NCBI GenBank assembly: GCA_006218065.1
Contig: VBWE01000032.1
Location: 1 to 64,000 of the forward strand
DNA length: 64,000 nucleotides
Direction of reading: 5' to 3'
Origin: Bacteroidota bacterium
GTDB taxonomy: Bacteria > Bacteroidota > Bacteroidia > Palsa-965
In this document: in pieces, positions 16,730 through 24,451 of the stretch
Position numbering within the stretch: position 1 is the first letter of the stretch
Layout: every line of letters begins with the position of its first letter
Made by a program: the position numbers and the translations under genes
The notes under the pieces: generated by a model
What the model was told of the DNA's origin: nothing
The model's input: the letters and a program-made list of their open reading frames with translations, nothing else
The model's database searches: none

Positions 16730-17747
16730 CCTGTCCGCTTCTCACTTTTTTGACTTCCCCGATCAGGTAACGCGTAAATTCACCTGAAACCCGGTCGATA
16801 ATATGATCGGAATTCTGCATCTCGTTTGCCGGGAAAAGTTTTGGAGGATGATTGATGATGTGAATGTGTTTATTGCCTGCGGCAAATTCCTGTACCAGTT
16901 TATCAATTCCCGCACAGTATTTCCGGAATGCCGGGTTTGCATACAGGGAATCGTGCAGCGGGCTCATGGTAATGTACAGTTCAAACCCGTATTTATCCAC
17001 CAGTTCCCGGACATGATCGAGTCCTTTGCGGACGTATGCGCCGCAACGGAACAGGCTGTCCTGCGTGAATTTAATATGGTTCTCCGTGTCTTTTTTCACG
17101 TTGTCAGGCATGGCTTCGCGCCGCGGGTTGTAGCCGTTCGGTTCCAGTTCGATGGGTGTGGAAAACCATTTGGCTTCACCGGTAAACAGTGCTTTCAGTG
17201 CATGATGACGGTAATAAACCGGTACGAAATTGTGGACGAACAGGTCCGCTTTCCGCCATGCCGGAACGTCAAGCCCGGGCTGAAGATCTTCCAGCATAAC
17301 CGTGTGCATCGGGTTTTCCGAAATCGTTTCAAAATCGATGTCGCGATGCCACATATCGTACACGTGCATGATCATCACATTGTCCGGTTTGCCGTAATGT
17401 TTGATATAATAGTCCAGCATCCAGGAATCGTTGAGCGTAAGCATCGGCCCGATCGTGCAGAGGTTTACCGCCTTTTCACCGAGTTCCTTTTCAAAAGGAT
17501 CGGTTTGTACGGATTGGTTGCCGGATGAATCCCCGAGGATGAGCCAGTCGGTTTTCCCGTTCAGTTTTTTCAGCAGATCCCATTTCAGGTGAGCGAGAAA
17601 TTTCCAGTCGCGGTGATCGTAATATTTAAAATACCAGAAACACAGCCCGTTGATGGTGATCATGATGATGAAGAACCATCCCAGGAGATGCAGGATTTCC
17701 TTGCGTGTGGTCAGCTTCGGATTTTCAACCGGGTTCAGTTCAGCCAT
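16701..17747 (-). CDS. Membrane-anchored SGNH-like protein, partner of MBOAT acyltransferase
   Basis: 348 residues with one membrane segment near 20-40 (L-L-G-W-F-F-I-I-M-I-T-I-N-G-L-C-F-W-Y-F) and the rest outside the cytoplasm. L-I-L-G-D-S-S-G-N-Q (about 70-79) is the GDS block of SGNH hydrolases and N-S-D-H-I-I-D near the C-terminus supplies a D-x-x-H-like pair. It starts 5 bases after the MBOAT gene, so the two are one operon. In alginate and D-alanyl systems (AlgI with AlgJ/AlgX, DltB with DltD) the MBOAT moves the acyl group across the membrane and the SGNH-like partner places it on the polymer. That is the inferred role; the polymer is unknown. Confidence 0.75.
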   Translation of the reverse strand: MAELNPVENPKLTTRKEILHLLGWFFIIMITINGLCFWYFKYYDHRDWKFLAHLKWDLLKKLNGKTDWLILGDSSGNQSVQTDPFEKELGEKAVNLCTIGPMLTLNDSWMLDYYIKHYGKPDNVMIMHVYDMWHRDIDFETISENPMHTVMLEDLQPGLDVPAWRKADLFVHNFVPVYYRHHALKALFTGEAKWFSTPIELEPNGYNPRREAMPDNVKKDTENHIKFTQDSLFRCGAYVRKGLDHVRELVDKYGFELYITMSPLHDSLYANPAFRKYCAGIDKLVQEFAAGNKHIHIINHPPKLFPANEMQNSDHIIDRVSGEFTRYLIGEVKKVRSGQVSPPGGSSP

Positions 17748-17752
17748 GGTTT

Positions 17753-19156
17753 TCAGAATTGGAAATAAATAAATTCAGCTCCTTCTCTCACCCCGAATAC
17801 CAGGATAGCCATAAACAGCAGGCAGTAAAACAGGGCGCGCAGCACAACCGGGAAACGGGCAGGAGCAAGCATGTCTTTTTTCACGTAAAGAAAAATCTCG
17901 GCCAGGATCAGCGGAATAATGATCACGGCTATTTTTAAAGCAAGCGCTCCTGTTCCCGCCGAAACAACGGGGTTGAACAATCCTTTCACGAAATAGCCGA
18001 TCTGCCAGATGTTTTTCGCGCGGAAAAGCAGCCAGCCGCCCAGCGTGAATCCGAACATGATGAGTCCCATCAGGAAACCGTTACGGATAATGCGAATCCT
18101 TTTCTCATCGAACCAGCGATACGCCACAAGCAGGCCCCCGTGATAAAATCCCCACAGCACAAAATTCCACGCCGCCCCGTGCCACAATCCGCCGAGAAGC
18201 ATCGTGAGCATCAGGTTGCGGTATGTTTTGAATTCTCCTTTCCGGTTTCCGCCCAGGCTGATGTACAGGTAATCGCGCAGCCAGGAAGAAAGCGAAATAT
18301 GCCAGCGCTGCCAGAATTCGCTCGGGCTTCGCGAGAAATAGGGCAGGCGGAAATTCAGCATGAGTTCGAATCCCATCAGTTTCGACAGGCCGCGCGCGAT
18401 ATCCGTATAACCCGAAAAATCCCCGTAAATCTGGAACGCGAACGCAAGCACCCCGAGCCAGAGATCGATTCCCGAATGATAGGTGTAATACTTGTTGAAT
18501 ATCTCGTCTGCGATAATGCCGACATTATCCGCGATCACTACTTTTTTGAAAAATCCCCAGATGATCAGGTATATCCCGGCATTGACCTGGTCGGCCGATA
18601 TTTTGCGCGGTTTGACAATTTGCGGCAAAAGATGCGTGGCCCTTTCGATCGGACCGGCAACCAGCAGCGGGTAAAAACAAACGAAAAGCGAATAATCGAT
18701 ATAACTTTTTACCGGGACGAATTTCCGGTTGTAAATATCAACCACGTAGGAAATGCCGTGAAATGTGTAAAATGAAATACCTACAGGCAGAACAATGTCG
18801 AGTATCCAGGGGCTCACATGCCAGCCCAGCATATCGAGCAGGCCGGCCATGGAGTCGATGAAAAAATTATAGTATTTGAAAAATCCGAGAATGACGAAAC
18901 TGACAATGATGCTCAGCATGAGCCACCGTTTCCGTTCGCGTTCATCCGTTGCCTGGTGTATGCGCAGACCGCAATAGTAATCGAGGAAAGTGGAAAACGC
19001 GAGGAGGAAAAGAAACTTGTAATTCCAGCAGCCGTAGAAAAAGTAGCTGGCAATCATCAGCAATACATTCTGGACTTTATAACTGCGCTGGAAACACAGG
19101 TACGTCGCATAAACGACGAAAAAAAATCCTACGAATGAAAGGGAATTGAAAAACAT
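17753..19156 (-). CDS. MBOAT family membrane O-acyltransferase
   Basis: 467 residues with about ten membrane segments. The family core is intact: P-V-G-I-S-F-Y-T-F-H-G-I-S-Y-V-V-D near 130, F-W-Q-R-W-H-I-S-L-S-S-W-L-R-D-Y-L-Y near 285, and the catalytic histidine in G-G-L-W-H-G-A-A-W-N-F-V-L-W-G near 330, followed by Y-H-G-G. This matches the AlgI/DltB branch, which transfers acetyl or other acyl groups to extracellular polymers. The SGNH-like gene follows at once. No glycosyltransferases or polymer synthesis genes are in the window, so the acceptor is probably made from another locus. Confidence 0.92.
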   Translation of the reverse strand: MFFNSLSFVGFFFVVYATYLCFQRSYKVQNVLLMIASYFFYGCWNYKFLFLLAFSTFLDYYCGLRIHQATDERERKRWLMLSIIVSFVILGFFKYYNFFIDSMAGLLDMLGWHVSPWILDIVLPVGISFYTFHGISYVVDIYNRKFVPVKSYIDYSLFVCFYPLLVAGPIERATHLLPQIVKPRKISADQVNAGIYLIIWGFFKKVVIADNVGIIADEIFNKYYTYHSGIDLWLGVLAFAFQIYGDFSGYTDIARGLSKLMGFELMLNFRLPYFSRSPSEFWQRWHISLSSWLRDYLYISLGGNRKGEFKTYRNLMLTMLLGGLWHGAAWNFVLWGFYHGGLLVAYRWFDEKRIRIIRNGFLMGLIMFGFTLGGWLLFRAKNIWQIGYFVKGLFNPVVSAGTGALALKIAVIIIPLILAEIFLYVKKDMLAPARFPVVLRALFYCLLFMAILVFGVREGAEFIYFQF

Positions 19157-19218
19157 ACGCGTCGCTAATATCCGCTTTTTGCCCGAACCGGTAAAACCCG
19201 GCTATGGCAAATACCAGG

Positions 19219-19779
19219 CTACTTGTTCCTGCAGGTGTACACCAGGGCAGGCGGAATATTGTAAGGCGTGAAATCCGTTTTAATATCGCTGAACCGGTCT
19301 TTCAGTTTCTTTAAACTGGCAGGCGAATACTGGAACTGGATAAATGCCCCGCCGGGCGACAGTGCGCGAACTACCGTGTCGAGAATACTTTCTTCTGTTT
19401 CTTTGTCCAGGATAGCCAGCGGAAGCGAGGAGATGATGTAATCCGCTTTTTCCCGGTTGTTCTCCGACAGGTATTTTTCCAGTTGCTCGGCGCTGTCGTT
19501 GATCAGCCTGAGCCGGTCATCCTGCAGCTCGCGGCCCAACTGCTCATAAAGCTCCGGGTTGATCTCGAAAGCGAGCAGCAGTGATTTTGGAGGCATCTGG
19601 GCCAGCAATCCCCGCGTAATATTACCGGTGCCGGTGCCGAACTCGGCGATACACATGTCTTCACTGAAAACAACAGGTTCCAGCATCTTTTTTACAAGAA
19701 ACCGGGAACTCGGCGTAATCGATCCGACCTTATTTCCTTTTTTCAGGAACTCCTCGATCAACGACGTTTTTTTAGCCAC
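19219..19779 (-). CDS. PmtA-like class I SAM-dependent methyltransferase
   Basis: 186 residues starting at a GTG (19777-19779). G-S-I-T-P-S-S-R-F-L-V-K-K-M-L near the N-terminus and E-F-G-T-G-T-G-N-I-T (SAM motif I, about 44-53) match the phospholipid N-methyltransferase / rRNA-dimethylase-like group. D-Y-I-I-S-S-L-P-L-A is the post-motif catalytic strand. It might methylate phosphatidylethanolamine, but short PmtA-like proteins also have other substrates. It has its own -7 box (19796-19803) and is divergent from hemE. Confidence 0.75.
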   Translation of the reverse strand: MAKKTSLIEEFLKKGNKVGSITPSSRFLVKKMLEPVVFSEDMCIAEFGTGTGNITRGLLAQMPPKSLLLAFEINPELYEQLGRELQDDRLRLINDSAEQLEKYLSENNREKADYIISSLPLAILDKETEESILDTVVRALSPGGAFIQFQYSPASLKKLKDRFSDIKTDFTPYNIPPALVYTCRNK

Positions 19780-19795
19780 AGGATATTATCTTGAT

Positions 19796-19803
19796 CAAAG
19801 GTA
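19796..19803 (-). promoter_or_regulatory. Bacteroidota -7 box for the PmtA-like gene
   Basis: Read on the minus strand the bases are TACCTTTG, a full match to TAnnTTTG, 16 bases before the GTG start. It supports a very short leader. Confidence 0.5.
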
Positions 19804-19868
19804 AGATTATGTTTTCGCCATACGGACGAGACCTGACATTTTCCTGACAAAATCGAAACCGGCCTGTG

Positions 19869-19876
19869 TACCTTTG
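19869..19876 (+). promoter_or_regulatory. Bacteroidota -7 box for hemE
   Basis: TACCTTTG, a full match to TAnnTTTG, lies only 5 bases before the hemE ATG, so the transcript would be leaderless or nearly so. The same octamer drives the divergent gene at 19796-19803. No clear -33 box was seen. Confidence 0.5.
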
Positions 19877-19881
19877 CGGGT

Positions 19882-20913
19882 ATGAAACCGGAAAACGACC
19901 TGCTGCTTCGTGCGGCCAGCGGAGAAAAAACAGAACGTACACCCGTATGGCTCATGCGGCAGGCCGGGCGCGTGTTGCCGGAATACCGGGCGGTGCGCGC
20001 GAAAATGGGCGGTTTCAAAGAACTTGTCGAAACACCCGAATTTGCCTGCGAAGTAACCATTCAGCCGGTGGATATTCTCGGCGTGGATGCGGCCATTATT
20101 TTTTCCGATATCCTGGTGATTCCCGAAGCGATGGGACTTCCGTACCAGATGATCGAAAGCAAAGGTCCCTGGTTTGAAAAAACGATTCAAACCGAAAAAG
20201 ATATCCAGGACCTGCGCGTAGCCAACGGTGAGGAAGACCTGCATTACGTGATCGAAGCGATCAGGCTCACCAAAGCCGCACTGGCCGGGCGTGTGCCGCT
20301 CATCGGTTTTGCCGGCGCACCGTGGACGATTTTCGCATACATGATCGAAGGCAGCGGATCAAAAACATTTTCCAAAGCGAAAAAATTCCTGTACACCAAC
20401 CCTGCGCTGGCGCATCTGCTGCTTGAAAAAATCACGCAGAGTACGGTTCACTATTTGAAAGCGCAGGTCAAAGCCGGCGCCGACCTCGTACAGGTTTTTG
20501 ATTCGTGGGCCGGCGTGCTCAGCCCGGAACAGTACGATGAATTTGCGCTTCATTATATCCGGGAAATCTGCGACGCGCTGAGCCCGCTTGTCCCGGTAAC
20601 TGTTTTTGCAAAAGACGCATATTTCGCACGCGCAGGTATTGCAAAAACTTCCTGCCGCATCGTGGGTCTCGACTGGACTATGGACATTGCAGAATCACGC
20701 GCGATCGTCGGCCCGGGAAAAACATTGCAGGGAAATATGGACCCCTGCCTGCTTTACGCGGATTTCGAAACGATAAAAAAAGAAACGGAAAAAATGCTGC
20801 GCGCTTTCGGTCCGCAGAACCATATTGCCAACCTCGGTCACGGCCTTTATCCCGATACGGAAAAAGACAAAGTGCGCTGCTTTGTCGATACGATCAAAGC
20901 ATTCCGGTTTTAG
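19882..20913 (+). CDS. hemE: Uroporphyrinogen decarboxylase
   Basis: 343 residues, normal length. It removes four carboxyl groups from uroporphyrinogen III to give coproporphyrinogen III in haem synthesis. Signature 1 is visible at residues about 19-30 ([16 protein letters not shown]) and the second at about 137-152 ([16 protein letters not shown]). The active-site aspartate region [10 protein letters not shown] and the closing G-N-M-D-P and [10 protein letters not shown] blocks are intact. Other hem genes are absent from the window. It has a leaderless-type promoter and its own terminator at 20936-20963. Confidence 0.96.
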   Translation: MKPENDLLLRAASGEKTERTPVWLMRQAGRVLPEYRAVRAKMGGFKELVETPEFACEVTIQPVDILGVDAAIIFSDILVIPEAMGLPYQMIESKGPWFEKTIQTEKDIQDLRVANGEEDLHYVIEAIRLTKAALAGRVPLIGFAGAPWTIFAYMIEGSGSKTFSKAKKFLYTNPALAHLLLEKITQSTVHYLKAQVKAGADLVQVFDSWAGVLSPEQYDEFALHYIREICDALSPLVPVTVFAKDAYFARAGIAKTSCRIVGLDWTMDIAESRAIVGPGKTLQGNMDPCLLYADFETIKKETEKMLRAFGPQNHIANLGHGLYPDTEKDKVRCFVDTIKAFRF

Positions 20914-20935
20914 CAGGATATGCTGCACACAGACA

Positions 20936-20963
20936 GGGACGGATTTTACTCCGTCCCTTTTTT
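20936..20963 (+). terminator. Rho-independent terminator of hemE
   Basis: Stem GGGACGGA (20936-20943) and TCCGTCCC (20950-20957) with a 6-base loop, followed directly by six T. It begins 23 bases after the hemE stop codon. Confidence 0.85.
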
Positions 20964-21094
20964 ATTTCTTTTTCGCCGCGTTGTACTGACTTTAATCATA
21001 GCGACTGAATTCAGGCCGGGCTAATCTTGCAGAGTATTCCTGCATCGGGGTATTGTTTTGCGGAGAAACGGAAAACAAAATCAAAAAACACACC

Positions 21095-21334
21095 ATGAAC
21101 ACTACGTCCTATAATTTGACAAAGGAGCAACCGGAAAATATAGAGCCGGGCAGAAAAGGGATACCTATTAAGCCCAGGGAACCCGAAATCAACCCGCTGC
21201 CGCCGGAATACCCTTCTATAAAAGAGCCACAACCCGATATTGAAAAGCCGGTACTGCCTGATATTGAAAAACAGACGCCGCCGCCCGGTATTGAAAAACC
21301 GGTTGAGCCTGGAAAAGAGAATCCTGCAGATTAG
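21095..21334 (+). CDS. Small Pro/Glu/Lys-rich repeat protein
   Basis: 79 residues from the ATG at 21095 (M-N-T-T-S-Y-N-L-T-K-E-Q-P-E-N-I); the frame reaches back to 21053. No hydrophobic segment is present. The C-terminal half is a run of P-D-I-E-K-P/Q type units (Q-P-D-I-E-K-P, L-P-D-I-E-K-Q, P-G-I-E-K-P, then V-E-P-G-K-E). Such sequence should be unfolded. It sits upstream of the universal stress protein with a 126-base gap. It may be a real small protein or a low-complexity coding remnant; strand, codon phase and the absence of stops favour real. Function unknown. Confidence 0.55.
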   Translation: MNTTSYNLTKEQPENIEPGRKGIPIKPREPEINPLPPEYPSIKEPQPDIEKPVLPDIEKQTPPPGIEKPVEPGKENPAD

Positions 21335-21460
21335 AGCAGGTGCGGTTCCGTATGATTATTATCATCGGCAGTCTTGAGCCATATCATGAGCGCACGGATT
21401 ATAAGTGATTTTCTTTGATCCATAATTGTAACAGGTTTCACCAGTGTAAAAACCACGACC

Positions 21461-22285
21461 ATGTATAAGAGAATCATTTGTCCGACCGACTTTTCGAACG
21501 CTGCAAACAATGCCGTCGAATATGCCGCAAACCTTGCCAAAGAGCTGGATGCGCGGCTTCACCTGCTGAATGTGAAATCCCTCATATCCTCCGGGTCGGT
21601 TCCTGCAGGAGTATGGGTGGGACCGGATGCGGAAATAGCTTCCGACTTACTGAAAAAAACACACGACGTTACGCTGGAGACTTTCGGCGTGGATTGCACG
21701 TATGAAGTCGATGTTACGCGCAAAGCGATCGATAAAGAAATCAGCGAAGCGGGAGGTGCGGATGACCTGATGGTGATGGGAACCGACGGAGCAGACAGCC
21801 TCTTCGAATATTTTTTCGGAACGCATACGTATCATGTGATTAAAAATGCAAAATGCCCGGTGCTGGTTGTCCCGGAACACAAGCCGTATGAAAAAATCGA
21901 GAAAATAGTCGCTGCCTGGGATTACAGCCGGCGCAACGAACTTTCGCTTTCCGAAATAAAATTGTTCCTCGATACCACGGGAGCATCCATTACCCTGGTT
22001 CATATCAGCAAAAAAGATACAGACATCAGTAACGACGTATACAATGCATTTAAAGAGCGTGCCGTACAGGCCCTCGGCGCCGACCCAAACCGGGTGAGTT
22101 TCGACCGTATCGTTTCACCTGATATTACAAACAGTCTCAGTACATACATGAACCAGTCCGGGGCAAACCTGCTTGTGCTGACGCAGTACGAACATGACTG
22201 GGCCACGAACCTGTTCCGGCAGTCGGTAGTAAAAAACATGACGACCATCGCGGCAGCGTACCCGACGCTCATCATGCACGTCTGA
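21461..22285 (+). CDS. Tandem universal stress protein (two Usp domains)
   Basis: 274 residues with two Usp folds in one chain, common in Bacteroidota. Domain 1 begins Y-K-R-I-I-C-P-T-D-F-S-N-A-A-N-N-A-V-E-Y-A and ends at C-P-V-L-V-V-P-E (about 138-145) with a G-T-D-G-A turn. Domain 2 runs from K-I-E-K-I-V-A-A-W-D-Y-S to the end and is less canonical. The ATP-binding G-x2-G-x9-G-S/T pattern is poorly kept, so it may belong to the non-ATP-binding type. It is followed 12 bases on by the aromatic/His-rich protein and then a DUF2267 gene, so the three probably form a stress-response operon. Confidence 0.88.
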   Translation: MYKRIICPTDFSNAANNAVEYAANLAKELDARLHLLNVKSLISSGSVPAGVWVGPDAEIASDLLKKTHDVTLETFGVDCTYEVDVTRKAIDKEISEAGGADDLMVMGTDGADSLFEYFFGTHTYHVIKNAKCPVLVVPEHKPYEKIEKIVAAWDYSRRNELSLSEIKLFLDTTGASITLVHISKKDTDISNDVYNAFKERAVQALGADPNRVSFDRIVSPDITNSLSTYMNQSGANLLVLTQYEHDWATNLFRQSVVKNMTTIAAAYPTLIMHV

Positions 22286-22297
22286 AAAAATATATTC

Positions 22298-23779
22298 ATG
22301 AAAAAAGTAATCTTGTTTTTCGCTTTTGCTGTTTCCTTCGGAATATTTTTTCCGGGCGATGTGTTTGGCCAGGGAGGTAAAGTTTCTTTTGAACAGATAT
22401 TCCGTGAAGACAGCGCGACCGTAAATGCGCTTGCCCTGTACCCGGATTCTGTAAGAAACAGCATGCTCGAAGTTTGCCGTTACCCGGAAATACTGGTGAA
22501 GATGGAAGCGCTTCAGAAATCGATCGCCGCTTCGTTCAAAGAAAAAATGACGCCTTATCCGCGTGATGAACAGCAGAAAGTATGGGACATTGTCCGGTAC
22601 CCGGGCCTGGCTGAAAAACTGGTAAACGGCGGAAAGAAATCGAATAACGAGATCGAGGCGATCCTGGAAAATTACCCGGAAGAAATTCACAAAACCGCGC
22701 AGGACTATGGAAGAAGTCATTACGACCTGCTGCAGCAGATCACGGAACTGAACAGGAAATCGGATGCCGGGTTTAATGAAATTGTCAAACCGTACCCGGC
22801 GTCCGCCCGGAAAGCCGCGCAGGAAATGGTGAAGTACCCGGAACTGGCATCCATCCTGACCGATAATATGAAACTGGCCGTGATGCTGGGCGACGCATAC
22901 AAAACCGAACCGCAGTCGATCAAACATAAACTGGACTCGCTGAATATCGAAGCCGTGCGCCAGAATGCAAAGAACGTGGAAGACTGGAAAAATAGCCTGG
23001 AAAAAAATCCGGAAGCGAAAAAAGAATTTGAAGAGTCCGCCAAATCGTATGCGAAGGAGCAGGGATATTCCGATGAAACGCTCGTGATCCATGAAACGCG
23101 GATTGTGACCGAATACATTTGCTATCCTTATCCTTACTGGTACGGTTCTCCCTGGTGGTGGGATTACCCGTACTGGTACCCGTACCCGTACTGGTACGAC
23201 TGGGGATATTATTACGGGCCGTACGGTATTGTATATATCGGTTACCCGTCATTTCATTTTATCCACTGGCATTTCCATTATTTCCCGCATCATCATCATT
23301 ATCCGCATTTCTCGGAACATTGTTACAACTATTATGAAGGACATCGCCGCGTAGTAAGCGGAATGAACGGCGGGATCGATCATTGGGTGCGTGAATCGCA
23401 GGGAACTTTGCCTGCCGGTTTTCTCAACCCCGATGCCGGGAGGGTAACACGTTTCAAAGAACTGGGCAAACTGGAAATGGATCGTGAGAAGTACAATAAA
23501 GAGAACCCGGGCAATACTGTTTCGCGCGAAAAATATTACGAGGAGCATGCCAAAACATATCCGAATATCGGCCAGGTTCCGCCGAAGGAAGAACGCCCGA
23601 AACCTGTTGTAAAACCACAGGAACCGCGTGTTTATCCGCCTGTATTCCCGAAAACGGAGCCGCAGTATCCGAAACCGCAGCAGCCTAAAGTACAGCCGCC
23701 GAAACAGCCGCAGCCGGTACAACCGAAACCCAAACCGAAAACGCCTGACCAGCCTAAAAAATCAGGGCGGGGCGGTTAA
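22298..23779 (+). CDS. Secreted aromatic/His-rich protein with Pro/Lys-rich tail
   Basis: 493 residues. Signal peptide M-K-K-V-I-L-F-F-A-F-A-V-S-F-G-I-F-F then V-F-G-Q. Residues 30-260 are helical and contain four repeats of a Y-P-x-x-x-x-x-x-A/V-x-E-x-V/C-R/K-Y-P-E-L type (near 45, 90, 130 and 165), resembling but not clearly matching DUF3300. Residues about 275-312 are almost only Tyr, Trp, Pro, Gly and Asp, containing W-W-W-D-Y-P-Y-W-Y-P-Y. Residues about 316-340 are His/Phe/Tyr-rich with H-H-H-H. The last 65 residues are Pro/Lys/Gln repeats. The middle could bind metal or form a beta-rich surface layer. Function unknown; context is a stress cluster. Confidence 0.8.
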   Translation: MKKVILFFAFAVSFGIFFPGDVFGQGGKVSFEQIFREDSATVNALALYPDSVRNSMLEVCRYPEILVKMEALQKSIAASFKEKMTPYPRDEQQKVWDIVRYPGLAEKLVNGGKKSNNEIEAILENYPEEIHKTAQDYGRSHYDLLQQITELNRKSDAGFNEIVKPYPASARKAAQEMVKYPELASILTDNMKLAVMLGDAYKTEPQSIKHKLDSLNIEAVRQNAKNVEDWKNSLEKNPEAKKEFEESAKSYAKEQGYSDETLVIHETRIVTEYICYPYPYWYGSPWWWDYPYWYPYPYWYDWGYYYGPYGIVYIGYPSFHFIHWHFHYFPHHHHYPHFSEHCYNYYEGHRRVVSGMNGGIDHWVRESQGTLPAGFLNPDAGRVTRFKELGKLEMDREKYNKENPGNTVSREKYYEEHAKTYPNIGQVPPKEERPKPVVKPQEPRVYPPVFPKTEPQYPKPQQPKVQPPKQPQPVQPKPKPKTPDQPKKSGRGG

Positions 23780-23818
23780 ATACGCAGCAACTGTTTTTCA
23801 AAACAAAAAACGAAGATC

Positions 23819-24265
23819 ATGCCAATCGACTTTAAAAAATACGCGCAGGAGGGAGACAAGTTCCTGGCATCCTACGCAAAAGAACTGGGCAGCCGCGACG
23901 ATATGGCTAAGGCGGGACGTATCCTGCGGGCCTCGCTGCACGCCCTGCGCGGTTTCCTGAGCACGGAAGAAAATTTGCAGTTACTTGCGCAGCTTCCGAT
24001 GTTCCTGAAAGCGCTGTACGTGGAAAACTGGACGCTCAAAAAACCGAAAAAAACCAAACGCTCCCGCGATCTCCTTTTCCAGGTAAGGAAAGCGGATAAC
24101 CGTTCAGCCGTCGTCGATTTTGAAAGCAACGAAGAAGTGGAAAGGGCGGTTTCCGTTTTATTTATCGTGCTGCGGAAATATGTTTCGCTCGGCGAACTCG
24201 AAGATGTGAAAGCGCTTTTACCTAAAAAGTATAAAGCCCTGGCAAGCGCCGGCGTGCTCCTGTAA
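23819..24265 (+). CDS. DUF2267 family protein
   Basis: 148 residues, cytoplasmic, mostly helical. A-L-R-G-F-L-S-T-E-E-N-L-Q-L-L-A-Q-L-P-M-F-L-K-A-L-Y (about 40-65) followed by V-E-N-W matches the DUF2267 core, in which a helical pair precedes L-P-x-x-L-R-x-L-Y-x-x-x-W. Members often sit beside universal stress proteins and small heat shock proteins in oxygen- or redox-stress clusters, as here. The biochemical role is not known. It is the last gene of the probable operon starting at 21461. Confidence 0.75.
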   Translation: MPIDFKKYAQEGDKFLASYAKELGSRDDMAKAGRILRASLHALRGFLSTEENLQLLAQLPMFLKALYVENWTLKKPKKTKRSRDLLFQVRKADNRSAVVDFESNEEVERAVSVLFIVLRKYVSLGELEDVKALLPKKYKALASAGVLL

Positions 24266-24400
24266 GAGGCTACTAAAAAACCGGAAGGATAATTTCCTGA
24301 CAGCCTTTATGTCCATTTTAAGAAAAATTCCCAAACCGGTTTTCGCTTTTTTGCAGTTTCTGCAAAATCCGGGCAATCTTCCGCGAAGATTGTCAGCCCC

Positions 24401-24431
24401 CTTGACTCGCGTATTCTTATGCCTATTTTTG
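24401..24431 (+). promoter_or_regulatory. Complete Bacteroidota promoter of the TonB-dependent receptor
   Basis: CTTG at 24401-24404 (-33 box TTTG with one change), exactly 19 bases, then TATTTTTG at 24424-24431 (TAnnTTTG). This is the best full promoter match in the window. The receptor ATG is at 24452. Confidence 0.7.
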
Positions 24432-24446
24432 GCAGCATAAGAATAC
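24411..24446. promoter_or_regulatory. Perfect 12-bp inverted repeat over the -7 box (putative operator)
   Basis: GTATTCTTATGC (24411-24422) and GCATAAGAATAC (24435-24446) are exact reverse complements separated by 12 bases that contain the -7 box. A dimeric repressor bound here would block the polymerase. In RNA only the second arm would be in the transcript, so a DNA operator is more likely than an RNA hairpin. No regulator gene lies next to it. Confidence 0.65.
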
Positions 24447-24451
24447 ACACC

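Noticed and set aside
24411..24446. Attenuator hairpin in the TonB receptor leader
   Set aside because: The -7 box lies between the arms, so the first arm is not transcribed from this promoter; a DNA operator fits better.
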